DNA of 64,000 nucleotides from Cloeon dipterum (Eukaryota > Arthropoda > Insecta > Ephemeroptera > Baetidae). Within the stretch, counting starts at the first letter, position 1. Every line of letters starts with the position of its first letter. The stretch spans positions 9,924,545 to 9,988,544 of the forward strand of contig NC_088790.1 of the NCBI RefSeq assembly GCF_949628265.1, in the 5' to 3' direction. Made by a program: the position numbers and the translations under genes. Shown here piece after piece: positions 34,853-44,767 of the stretch. The notes under the pieces were generated by a model that was given only the letters and a program-made list of their open reading frames with translations, searched no databases and was not told where the DNA came from.

Positions 34853-37302
34853 TTATTGGAAGCATCTGCGTAGCTGCTCTTTCATCTGCTGACTCGCGAG
34901 GCAGAAGTCCACTGTGTTGATGCTAAGATCTCTCAAATCCTGTTCGCTCAGGTCAAACGATTTGGCCGCAATATGGAATTCGTTTGACAAGTCAGAGCAG
35001 AAGACGCCCTTGTCGTCCGTCTAAACGGCGATAAACAACAGATCAGTGAGAACTCCATATTATTATTTTTGACTCCAACCAGCACGGCGCATTGTTTCTG
35101 TTTTGTGTGAGAGATGGGCAATAAAGAAGCCGCAAAACAAACAAATTAAAAGTGGAATCGATGACTCACTGAGAGGGCCACTGGATGTCTGGCACTCAAG
35201 AGGTGTCTTAAGTGGTGCTTTTCGTAAGAGGGAACCGTTTTGCATCGTAAATTGGAGGTCAGGCATACCTCTGGAAAAAAAGATAAGAAAACATTTCGTT
35301 TAAATTCAAAGAAAATAGTTATTAAAAAATTAAAACTACGCGGCGAGAAATTTAAATTGGTGATTTACACAATTGCTATATCAAAATAGTCACTTGCCAA
35401 CAGGAATCTTGGATTCGATCAAAGTTTTCCACTGTTCCTGGCACCCTCCCAAGTCAGGGTGAAGACAGGTGACGTGACCAAGCCTGTCCGGTCTGAATTT
35501 CAAAATCTCCAGCACCTCTGCCTTGTTAGGTACCTGTACAAAATGTAAAGAACATTTATTAGAAACTTGCACATCTTAAAAACCGCGGTCAACTTCTCCA
35601 CGGTGCAGTGCAGGTTAAACATTATAAGATTTTTAAACGGATGAAACCGGCCGGGTTCAAATTATTTCAGGAAAATCTGTCTTTTTGTTATATTGCATCA
35701 AAAGCATGAATCTTATAACAGTATTAATTCTTAAAAATTTCAAAAATAAAATAAAATTTTGCGCAAAACTGTAAAAATCGAAATATATTTATAAAAAATA
35801 CGGTATGGTATAGTCTACAGATTTTTCTGCAAAATGTGGTCAGCATAAGATTTTAAAGGAAAGGTTGCATTCAAATTAAGCCAATAAGTGAAAAAATAAT
35901 TTCCCTGATAATATTTTGCTTCGACGTTATCAAAACTTCTGTAAAAAAATGATTATTATTATTTAGAACTGAAAATTTGCACCAGAAAACACCTAAGTTC
36001 TAAGACAAGCGACTATATATACTAACAAAACTGCTACTTATTATCTACCCGTGCATAACTCAAATTAAAAAAAAATGGAACCTGCCTCTCCACAGTGCAT
36101 GACAATGCCGAGTCCGTGCTGCCTTGCCTTCACAAAAGTTGGGAGAAAAAGGTCCAGGCTGCCGGCCGTTGGGTCTCCACTCAAATCAAGACCCACGACC
36201 AAATCAGGGTGTTTGGCCCTAACATCCAGGGCGATTTTCAGGGCATGCTCAGCCTCTTCTGACCTTTGCCGCCGGTCAACCGAGAGGAGCAGCTTTACAG
36301 CGATTTTTCCTTGGTGGGCACTACATGATTTTCATTGTTTAAAAAATAAACAACAAGATTTTTGCCATCATTACAGTATGGCTTCGACAATAGCGTCAAC
36401 GTATTGCTCCTTGGTCATGCGGCCTTCGACCTCGCGTGGCGTGCTTCGCAGTTCGAGATAAATAACGCCATCCTGCTCGAAATCACTAATTACGCTCGCC
36501 GTGGCGAGTTTTACTGCTTCAGGTGCCACCGTAAGAGCGTGAACAGCCTTGAACATTTCGAAGCACCTAAAAAGATAATATATAAGCGAAAAACGAGTGC
36601 AAAATGTCAAGAGAAATATTGCCCCCAATTCGGACGATAAAACAAAAACATAAAATATAAAAACCTGCTACAAGAATGCATTTTTTTAATAAAATGAAGA
36701 TTACAGGATTATTTTTATTTTGTTTGATCATATGATAAGTCAATTTAGAGTCAAATTTTTCCTATTCCTGAACCAGTTTTTATTAGAAAAATATTTACTA
36801 GCCAATTCAGATTCGAATTAAAAAAGGAATGGTTTAAAACTTAAAATAACACTGAATAAATCTCTTTTAATGAGCACCGTCTCGTTATTTAAATTTATAA
36901 ATTGTTAAAGCCGTTTGAAGTAAAAAAAAACTCCAAAAATTAATGAAACTTAAAAAATAGATTATATTTAAAATTGTTAAATTTTCAACCAAAAATTTTC
37001 CTAGTATTTTAATGAAGTCCAAAACTCGTCATTTATTAGCTGTCACGTACTCAGACAACGTCCGGTGTTCTCCATGGTTGATGGCAACTTGCCAATTGTC
37101 GAACAAATGCGGAGCACCTTCTAACTGGCACAGTTTCTGAATCGTCGACTCGCTCAGGGAGCCGTTCAGATGAGCGTGCAGCTCCTAGGAGCGCGGCCCG
37201 CACAAACGAAATTTTTAGTAATTTTTTTTAGCAATGTGCTGAATTAAAAACAAGGTGAATGTGACTTACGATCTTCGGCAGTCGCTTGCAGAAATCTTCC
37301 AT
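34853..37302 (-). CDS. Adal: Adenosine deaminase-like protein (N6-methyl-AMP deaminase)
   Basis: Seven exons on the minus strand: 37302-37270, 37184-37051, 36566-36375, 36320-36086, 35533-35398, 35270-35170, 35020-34853; 332 aa, close to vertebrate ADAL. Exon 1 encodes MEDFCKRLPKI. Active-site signatures in order: HAHLNGS (metal ligands H14, H16), YLELRSTPR, GLDLSGDP, MHCGE (H195, E198), LGHVT (H218), TDDKGVF (D279/D280). The family hydrolyses N6-methyl-AMP to IMP, clearing modified nucleotides from RNA turnover. The motif after the third metal-site region is LGHVT where relatives have GHG. Introns after 36086 and 35398 use GC donors (GAG|GCAGGT, TTG|GCAAGT); the alternative GT sites break the frame. 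AATAAA overlaps the stop codon. Confidence 0.94.
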
Positions 37303-37794
37303 TGAGTGGACAGGTGTTGACAAGTCGAAAAAAGGCCAAATGTGGCGAAAGAAAAGTATGAATTAAAATGAAAAATTATTGCTCTTTAACGGTTTGTTTT
37401 GGCTATCAAAAACGCTCTGATACGGCCACAGGGGGCAGTTCTATCGTTATTTTTGCTTGTTTAAATTGCATACGAGGGAAGCCCACGTGATTCTGGTCCA
37501 TTAGTTAAATTAATTATATAAAAATTGTTTCACATGGATTTAAATAATTTACAATAAAACTGCAGAAGACATTTCTTTCAATTTTATATAGCATATTATG
37601 TTTTCCTTTGGCAACTATGGAAAAGTTCGCTATTTTTGATTTAACGAATTTTTCAATGATGAACTGAAGGTGCTATTAGCAAACGTTTTATATTGATTTA
37701 ATTTTTTTCTCCTATATTAAAGCCATAAAAAATTTGGTAAATTTGGTTTGTTAGGTATAAAGAAACGTTGAATACGAGTTAGAATTTGTTGAAA
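37303..37794. other. Intergenic ADAL / secreted protein gene
   Basis: About 0.5 kb of AT-rich DNA; it must hold the ADAL promoter (minus strand). No clear core element seen. Confidence 0.4.
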
Positions 37795-37800
37795 TTTATT
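37795..37800 (-). terminator. Poly(A) signal of the secreted-protein gene
   Basis: AATAAA on the minus strand, 36 nt after the stop codon at 37836. Confidence 0.65.
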
Positions 37801-37835
37801 GAATAAATAGAGACACACACAGAAAAGTTCGTTTT

Positions 37836-38300
37836 TCACCAGTACATCATGTCTTTGATAGGCCTGAACTTGGTCCTATCGATTACAGCGGGTGCTATGG
37901 CCACCCCCAGAATATCGTATCGCTGGCTGCTGTTGATTTCAGGCGCGCCCATGGTCGTCGCCGGCGCTACTTCCGGTGTCACCTGGCCCTGCTGCTGCTG
38001 CTGCGGGTCCTCGTCGAGATTTTCTTCTCTCTCTTTCTCCGCTGCTGGCTTCAGGGTGGTCTCCTGCGAAGCGACTGCAGCTGCTTCCAGCTCAACAGCA
38101 GCAACCGCCGCAACAGGTTTCAGATTCTGCGGGATGACATTGGACACCGTCGACTCCTTCGTTGGTGAGGGTACTGCTGGTAACGGGGGCTCTGAAGTTG
38201 GCAACGGGTACACCCACGGGCCAGGCTGGTAAGGGGGCCTCTGGGGCAAAGCTGCTCCCAAAGCTAGCGTGCCAATCCAAACTAAAAGGAGCCGTTGCAT
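37836..38300 (-). CDS. Small secreted Pro/Ala/Glu-rich protein, function unknown
   Basis: Single coding exon, 154 aa. The first residues, MQRLLLVWIGTLALGAALP, are a textbook signal peptide with likely cleavage near residue 18. The mature chain is low-complexity: a Pro-rich start (RPPYQPGPWVYPLP), Ala/Val-Glu stretches, a five-Gln run, and an ordered-looking end (SSQRYDILGVAIAPAVI ... MMYW). No cysteines occur after the signal and no catalytic motif or chitin-binding (RR) consensus was seen. An acceptor (GACACAG) ends 3 nt before the ATG, so a noncoding exon lies upstream (candidate donor GTAAGT at 38737). Extracellular by inference; possibly cuticle- or matrix-related. I do not recognise the family. 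Confidence 0.75.
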   Translation of the reverse strand: MQRLLLVWIGTLALGAALPQRPPYQPGPWVYPLPTSEPPLPAVPSPTKESTVSNVIPQNLKPVAAVAAVELEAAAVASQETTLKPAAEKEREENLDEDPQQQQQGQVTPEVAPATTMGAPEINSSQRYDILGVAIAPAVIDRTKFRPIKDMMYW

Positions 38301-38737
38301 CGTCTGTGTCCATCAAATAAAAATTCTTAAAATTAATATCATGCTGTTGAGAATAGAAATCTTAGAGTAAATATTTCTAATCTTTTAAGGGAATAGATTC
38401 AATAAATTGGATTAGAAAAATTACGGAATGCGATTATTTTGATTTTATCGTAAAAGAATCAGAAAATAGAGAGATTCGGATGGAAGTGTATATAAATGAA
38501 TTTAAAGCAAAAGCGTTCACCGAGTATATTTTTTTTGGAAATTAAAAACAGATAAAAATGCATTAAATTTTATTCCTGCTGTCAAAATATTTAAATAATT
38601 AAAAAAATTTAAAAAATCAATAAATATACGCAAAAAAGGTAATATTTGAAAAGACAAAAAACCTTCTAAAAACTTTGAAACATGATTATTAATTAAAGCG
38701 ATTAGTTTGGAATACCAAAAATAAAAATTAAACTTAC

Positions 38738-38830
38738 GCTATATTATGCCAATAAATGTGTAAGCCAATAAAGCTGTTAGTAACAGATTGAGTGCAAAAT
38801 GAACACTCGCTGATGGTCCCGCTAACTGAA
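38738..38830 (-). promoter_or_regulatory. Candidate noncoding exon and initiator of the secreted-protein gene
   Basis: On the minus strand an arthropod initiator match TCAGTT (38829-38824) is followed by AGC|GTAAGT (exon end 38738), which could splice to the coding exon at 38303 over a 434-nt intron. There is no transcript evidence. Confidence 0.35.
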
Positions 38831-39800
38831 CTGGAGTTTATCTGGACGCGTTTCTTGTTTAGTCCGATGTGTGCTGAGCGCAACTCTCTCAAGTGTGTTT
38901 AGTGTTTGCCTCTCTTTTAATGTGCCCTTCTCCTGCTCGCTCTGTGCCAACTTCTTATTACGGTATATATCTTTATCTTTCTCTCCTCCAGAAAGCTTTT
39001 ACGCACAAACTGAAATATAACGTTATCTTAAAGGACACTTCTTTTAGTTTTATTTTAAATAGCACGAAACTTTAATAAATTCAAACTTTTCGTCTCTTTG
39101 CAAAAAATAAAAAAAGTTTGTCATCTCTCTGGATCGAGGAATGAAAAGGAGAAATTATTATTACAATTCCAGTATTTTGTGCTATTTGATATTTTAATAA
39201 ATTTGGAAACTATTTGACTGGCAAAAATTTAAAATAGTATTTCTTGAGTCTATTTTATTCTCAGATTTAAATACTCTGGTTCAGTTGCTAATTACATATG
39301 CTCTGTCAATAATAAGAATATGACTGTAGAGAAAGATATTTTATCATTTTAAACTTTTTAATGTGTACATATTCTTGAGACAAGTTTCGCAATTCAAGAA
39401 AATGGTCGTCTTTGTGTCTTTCGTAAAAATTAGAGATTATTATCATTATTATCCCCGTCACAAAATAGTTCGATTATTTAAGTTAAAATTTGTGATCAGT
39501 AATATTATTTATGTATGGGTTAAGCTACAAAAAATTGCTTAGCTAGCAAAAAACATTTTTAAAAGAGTTGTCACATTGAATAATTACATACCGTGAAAAC
39601 GACGTTCGCACTATAAAGTTGAAACTTTACTCCTTTAAAAGTGCATTCGCAAGCAAAAAATCTTATCGTTGGACACCAATGCGCGGTGGAGACGGCAAAT
39701 CAAAAGTGACATATGCCACAACGCGCAATTGGTTCCGTCGACAGTCACTGAGTAGCAGCAGGTGTCTGTGTCTGAATTGCAAAGCTAGTCGTCCATTTTT
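38831..39800. other. Intergenic between divergent secreted-protein and peroxiredoxin genes
   Basis: Divergent promoter interval. AT-rich, becoming GC-richer towards the peroxiredoxin first exon. No ORF supported. Confidence 0.4.
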
Positions 39801-39975
39801 AAACGGCTAGTCACGTGACCCTACGATCGTGTGTTGTGCTGGTTGCCGCTGGTTGCTGTTGCCTCTCACTAGCGCTGCCCACTGGAGAGTGGAAACTGGA
39901 GAACATTCCGATTCACTGTTGTGTCCGTCGCAGAGCCGTATCTCTTTCTTTCTTAGCTCGCGAATCCGAGTGCCG
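39801..39975 (+). promoter_or_regulatory. Peroxiredoxin promoter and noncoding exon 1, with palindromic E-box
   Basis: GC-richer DNA ending in CCG|GTAAGT (exon end 39975), which matches the acceptor CCAACAG at 40540 just before the start codon. Upstream, GTCACGTGAC (39810-39819) is a perfect 10-bp palindrome with a CACGTG E-box core, the kind bound by bHLH-zip factors (USF, Max, MITF/TFEB). Confidence 0.5.
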
Positions 39976-40549
39976 GTAAGTACATTTGCTTGCGATTATA
40001 CCTGGCCGCCTGCCCTCCAATTACACAGCTCGGTGACCCACCCAGGCCTACAAAGCCGCTTTCGGCGCGAAAATTGTCGACCAAATTGTTAAAAAAAGCG
40101 GTGCCGAAAATAATAGACTACTTTCGCGTGACCTGCATCCTCCGGTGGGGGGCATTATACCGGCGGATGTCGAAATTATTAATGACTTTTTTGCTATTAG
40201 CCGGCCGTAATGTCGAAATGATTGTCATTGTTATTTCGGAGTCGGCTTAAATTACCCTTATTCGGCATCATGCTCCACCTTAACCAGGAGCAATTTGACA
40301 TTCTCAGCGGCAGGAGACAGATTTGAACCGAAAGAGGCCAAGAAGTGTTAAAGAATGGGAGCAATTTAACCAATTTTCTAGTTTGACGAACGTCTCTATC
40401 TACAAAGTCTCTATGAAACGTCGCGAAATATTTGCGCAATCTCGACTTTGGCCTCGATTGTCTTTCCTTGTCTGAGAAAATTTCCATCAGACGTTGAATG
40501 ATGTGTTATGTAATAATTACAATGGTTTTTGCTCCAACAGGTCGCTACA

Positions 40550-42308
40550 ATGGCCCCTCAGCTGCAAAAGCCTGCCCCCCACTTCAAGGGAACCGCCGTC
40601 GTGAATGAGCAGTTCGAGGAAATCGACCTGAAAAACTACGCAGGAAAATACGTCGTCCTGTTTTTCTATCCCCTTGACTTGTAAGTTAAGTTACAGTGAC
40701 TTAGCATTAATTCAGTCTTGTTTTCTTCGTCCTTTATAATTATTAACTCTCCTTGATGATTATATAATTGTTTCAAACATTAATTTTGAATAAAAATTGC
40801 GTCTTGACAATTATTTTTAAATGATATGACATTAATTCTTGAAATTGACTGACCAAATTGATTATATATTTTTTAAAATTTCAGCACTTTCGTGTGTCCG
40901 ACTGAGATTATTGCGTTCTCCGAGAGGGCCCAGGAGTTCCGCGATATCGGCTGTGAAGTTATTGCAGCATCCTGTGACAGCCACTTCTCCCACCTGGCAT
41001 GGTTGGTATCTCACTCGCAATCAAACAAAATCTTTGTTCCAACTCTATATTATACATTATTCAATCAAGAGGATAATTTTGTGCAAATTTTTTAAGGCAC
41101 TGAAAGTCCTTGGACAACAAAAGAAAGAAAAATATAATTATCCATTTAAATTTCTTTTCAGATTTTTTTTGCAATGAAAATCTGCAAATTTGAAATTTTT
41201 TGAAATGGATTTAATACTTATAAATAACCCAAATTTGGTTAGGATCAAGACTCCACGCAAGCAGGGTGGCTTGGGCGAGATCAAAATCCCAGTCCTGGCC
41301 GACAAGAGTGGCGCCATTGCCCGCGCCTATAATGTGCTGGATGAGAACACCGGCATCCCCTTCCGCGGCCTCTTCATCATCGATTCTAAGCAAAACCTGC
41401 GCCAAATCACTGTCAACGACTTGCCTGTGGGCCGCTCCGTCGATGAAACCCTAAGACTCGTCCAGGCGTTCAAGTTCACAGACGAGCACGGAGAAGGTAA
41501 GCCAAACATTTTTATGTTTTATTTGAGTTTTTATTGTGGTAGCTCAAATAATATTTCGTAACCTCTGATAACCCGAATGTCAGGAGATAAAAAAAATGAA
41601 TGATGAAGTTTTTTGAGCGTGTCTATGATTTTTAACTTTAAATATCTGCACGGTTTTAACTTATTATTCTCTCCTAAATGCGTTCCAGAGAATCATGAGG
41701 AATTTGGCATCTTTTTTCCATCCTTCGCATTGATAATTTTCCATTGGTTTACTATTCAATTAATTTTTTATCAAGTAATTAGTCTTCTTTTCAACTATTC
41801 CGGTGCGTTGCAATCTTTTTTTTTATAAAAATGAAAGAAAATTATTTAGCATAATTTTTATTTTGTTGTTTGTCAATTTTGTAGTTTATTTTCAAAAAGA
41901 AGCAAAAAATCAGCCATCATTTAGAAAAATGTTGAATTGTTTGTTCCTAAATAAGCTCCGCTTCGTGTATTTTTTATCTTTGGAGATAATTGTAAAAGTT
42001 GTAAAAATAAGATCAATTAATATACACAAGCGGAAGAACATATTGACTGATTAAGAGAAAGTTCAATATTAAACGACAATCTAAGTTCGTTCCCAAACTA
42101 AGTAATAGCAATAAAAGTCGCTCTTGATAAAAATTTGGTGCTTAGTTTTTTAAATTCTACTCATGATTTGCTACAGTTTAAAATGTTTGAATGTCACATT
42201 TAATTTTCCTGATGTGTTTCAGTTTGCCCTGTTGGCTGGAAGCCTGGTGCAAAGTCAATGAAGGCTGATCCTGTCGGCAGCAAGGACTACTTCAAGGACG
42301 TGCAGTAA
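40550..42308 (+). CDS. Typical 2-Cys peroxiredoxin (cytosolic, Prx1/2 type)
   Basis: Four coding exons: 40550-40680, 40885-41001, 41243-41496, 42223-42308; 195 aa, the family's usual length. Start context TACAATGG follows an acceptor ending at 40540. The peroxidatic Cys is C48 in FTFVCPTE and the resolving Cys is C169 in [10 protein letters not shown]. The FRGLFIID segment carries the catalytic Arg, and [11 protein letters not shown] is conserved. GGLG (91-94) and the C-terminal YF (190-191) are both present; these mark eukaryotic Prx that over-oxidise easily and can act in peroxide signalling. No signal or transit peptide, so it is cytosolic. Reaction: reduces H2O2 and alkyl peroxides with thioredoxin as donor. 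All introns are GT-AG. Confidence 0.97.
41497..42222 (+). other. Peroxiredoxin intron before the last exon
   Basis: AT-rich 726-nt GT-AG intron in phase 1. Nothing recognised inside. Confidence 0.7.
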
Positions 42309-42519
42309 AATATTTGTACTCATCGGTGTCAGACAAAATCAGTTGCCGTTTTGTGCCACTCGTCAACATCCTTTTTACTTTTACACTGCAGTATTTAGCG
42401 GGTAAACTTTCCATTTGAGCAGCTCCTTCCTTGTCGAGTTGAAAACTCCATCATTACGTTAGTTATCGTCTTTCATTTTTTCCGTTTGTTTTGCCACAGA
42501 TGTATACCTTGGAATATTC

Positions 42520-42525
42520 AATAAA
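42520..42525 (+). terminator. Poly(A) signal of peroxiredoxin
   Basis: AATAAA 212 nt after the stop codon. Confidence 0.7.
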
Positions 42526-43718
42526 GTATATAGAATAATTCTCAAGTAGCCGGTCTGTTTGAATTTCTAATTTGCGTCAAGTACTTAGCATGACAGTGCT
42601 ATATCTTTGAAGGTCGCCCATCCTTTTCAAAAGCCATGCGTGCAGAGATATCTGAACAACACATGCGGTGAAATTCCTCTAATCTTTACTAACTAGACGC
42701 CAATAACTCATTACAAGCTTTATAATATGGTGTTATCTATGCACAAAATCGAGTTATTACTGATTGATGCGCCGGCTTGAAGTTGGATTGGCATTTCTCA
42801 AGTGCGGGCTTCAATCCATGTAAAAAGTGATAACTCAAGGGTAGGGCATTACCTTATCAGTGTAAATCGTACAAGTGTTTTTAAAAGTCTTGTTGACCTA
42901 AAAAGGTTTCGGCAATACAACAATTTCTAGAGCAAACATTGGCGACGTAGTTCGATTTTTCCAAATTTATGGTATTGCAGATGGGTGAATTTTAATCAGG
43001 CAACGCGTAATTCGCAATAACCCACGAAATTCTTGGACAAAAATAACGGTGGTGTTTGATGTGCTTTGTGATTTTTGCGTAAGCGGTAATTAATTCTTTT
43101 CAAAGGTCAAACCGGATCTTAAGCAATATTTCTAAGGCGTGAAAAGTAGGGTGTGCCAATTTTGCAATACGTAAAAATTTAACAGTGTTTTTCTTAACAA
43201 TACCAGCAGGAAAGACACCAACTTACGGGGTTTCCGCATCTTCCCTTCTGCATTGACCTTCTATAAAGTCATAAGTTTGACATTTTGCGCAAATCCAGGA
43301 CAAGACTATTTAAGATAAAAAATTGCGAATTCAGTAGAACTTGATTTTCTGGAACTGATCTTTGTAACATTCAACATGTATTTATGATTCGAAAAATTCG
43401 CAAAATTGTGGGGAAACCGCTAAATTTTAGCAACAGCGGGATTTTCTGAAAAAAATGCAAGGGTTTACAAATTGAGATAAGTGTGATGTGACTTAGTCTA
43501 GAAAATCACAATGAAATATCAAGAAACATCTTTGTTCAGGTCGATACCAGATTTGCAATTTTCTTAAGGCTTTTATCGCAAAAATATAATATTAAATCGG
43601 AGCAGAATTAACAGGTTTTGTTAGCAATTGATGGGCAATATCGAATAATCAAAATTAATAACCAATTATAATTGGAAATTAAAACGATTAAAACATCTTT
43701 TTAATCATTTATCAAATG
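42526..43718. other. Convergent intergenic region
   Basis: About 1.2 kb between the peroxiredoxin 3' end (+) and the DPH4-linked ORF (-). No ORF or recognisable element. A minus-strand ATTAAA at 43698-43703 may end the DPH4-linked transcript. Confidence 0.45.
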
Positions 43719-44285
43719 TTACAAATCATCAAGATTCAAACTTTCCTCAGGAACTTTGTCAGGGTTATGTGAGTTCTGCGAAATTACAGATTTCTTTCTG
43801 TCACTCTTTCTTCTTGGCACAATTATGTCGCTCTCAAACTCAAATTCCATTTCAAAACTCGGAAGAGCAGAACTCAGGTTATTAACCTCTGTTGCCGTTA
43901 CTGTCACTTCCTCCACAATAACAGGGGGCACTACAGGCTCTTCTTTTAAGTCTGATTTTTTGGTGCAAACCCTCATATTTGGGACCTGCACATTTTCATT
44001 TTTTGTCGGTTCAACGTCCTTAACAGTACTGCTCGTCACTACCTGTTGAAAATAACATTGCATTTTCTTCTGCTTGCTCCTCTTCCCTGAAGAAAAGGTT
44101 CCCTATAAATTAGAACAGTTAACACAAAGCATTCAGGTTCTCCCGCAACGCAATACCATGTTTCCCCTTCGTTTCTTGGTGACCACGGCTCCTTTCCCGA
44201 GCCATCCGTCCAAGCCTGTGACTTGCATATCATTCAAACTCGTTCTTCCGATTAAACACTGCCGCTTTTGAGCTTTGTTCTCCAT
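43719..44285 (-). CDS. Unrecognised charged protein, second ORF directly behind DPH4
   Basis: Two exons on the minus strand, 44285-44157 and 44102-43719, joined over a 54-nt GT-AG phase-0 intron; 170 aa. The ATG (ATGGAGAAC) lies 14 nt after the DPH4 stop in another frame. The N-terminal third is basic (MENKAQKRQ, TKKRRG, GKRSKQKK). The middle is acidic and Val/Glu-rich (EEPVVPPVIVEEV, EMEFEFESD). Then come a basic patch (PRRKSDRKK) and the end ESLNLDDL. No domain recognised; lysine/arginine clusters suggest nuclear location. No promoter space separates it from DPH4, so it is probably expressed from the same transcript or from a start inside DPH4. Exon joining without a stop supports a real gene, but there is no family evidence. 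Confidence 0.65.
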
Positions 44286-44299
44286 TTTCCTGGCCCTGC

Positions 44300-44767
44300 T
44301 CACAATGTGTCGCAGTTGTAATCGATCAAGATGCACAACGAACAGTCCTCGCACTCGTAAATCAGCTCGCCGCTGCCCTCTTGATCAATTTCAAATTCAA
44401 AACCGCAGCGACAGGGATAAGTCCACTGCTTTCCCTTTGCCAGCTCCTCAAATTTGAGCTGTGGAACCAATAAAATACAGTAGTTAACGTATGAATGTAA
44501 GCTCAGATTTTTCTATACTTTGGCATAAAAATTGTCCACCGCTGTCCCGGATCGATTTTGCATTAACTTTGAATCATACTCGCGACGCGTTTTATCGTCT
44601 TTAAGACAATTCCACGCTTCAGTGATGGCAAAAAATAGCTCCGCTGTCCCAGATGCGTTTTGGTTTTGTTTGTCAGGGTGGTGCTGCAGAATTAAGTGCT
44701 GGTAATTTTTCTTTATCGTTTCTGTCGAGGCAGAGCTGTCGACGCCGAGGAGCTCGTAAAAGTTCAT
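44300..44767 (-). CDS. Dph4: DPH4 / DNAJC24: J-domain and CSL zinc protein of diphthamide synthesis
   Basis: Two exons on the minus strand, 44767-44519 and 44458-44300, with a 60-nt phase-0 intron; 135 aa (human about 149). Residues 1-70 form a J domain starting MNFYELLGV with HPD at 30-32 (QHHPDKQ). Residues 84-135 form a DPH-type CSL zinc finger with CxC (C99, C101) and CxxC (C119, C122) ligands in YPCRCG and YECEDCS. Family role: the J domain stimulates Hsp70, while the CSL domain carries iron for the Dph1-Dph2 radical enzyme that starts diphthamide formation on His of elongation factor 2. The stop TGA is 14 nt before the next ORF's ATG. Confidence 0.95.
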
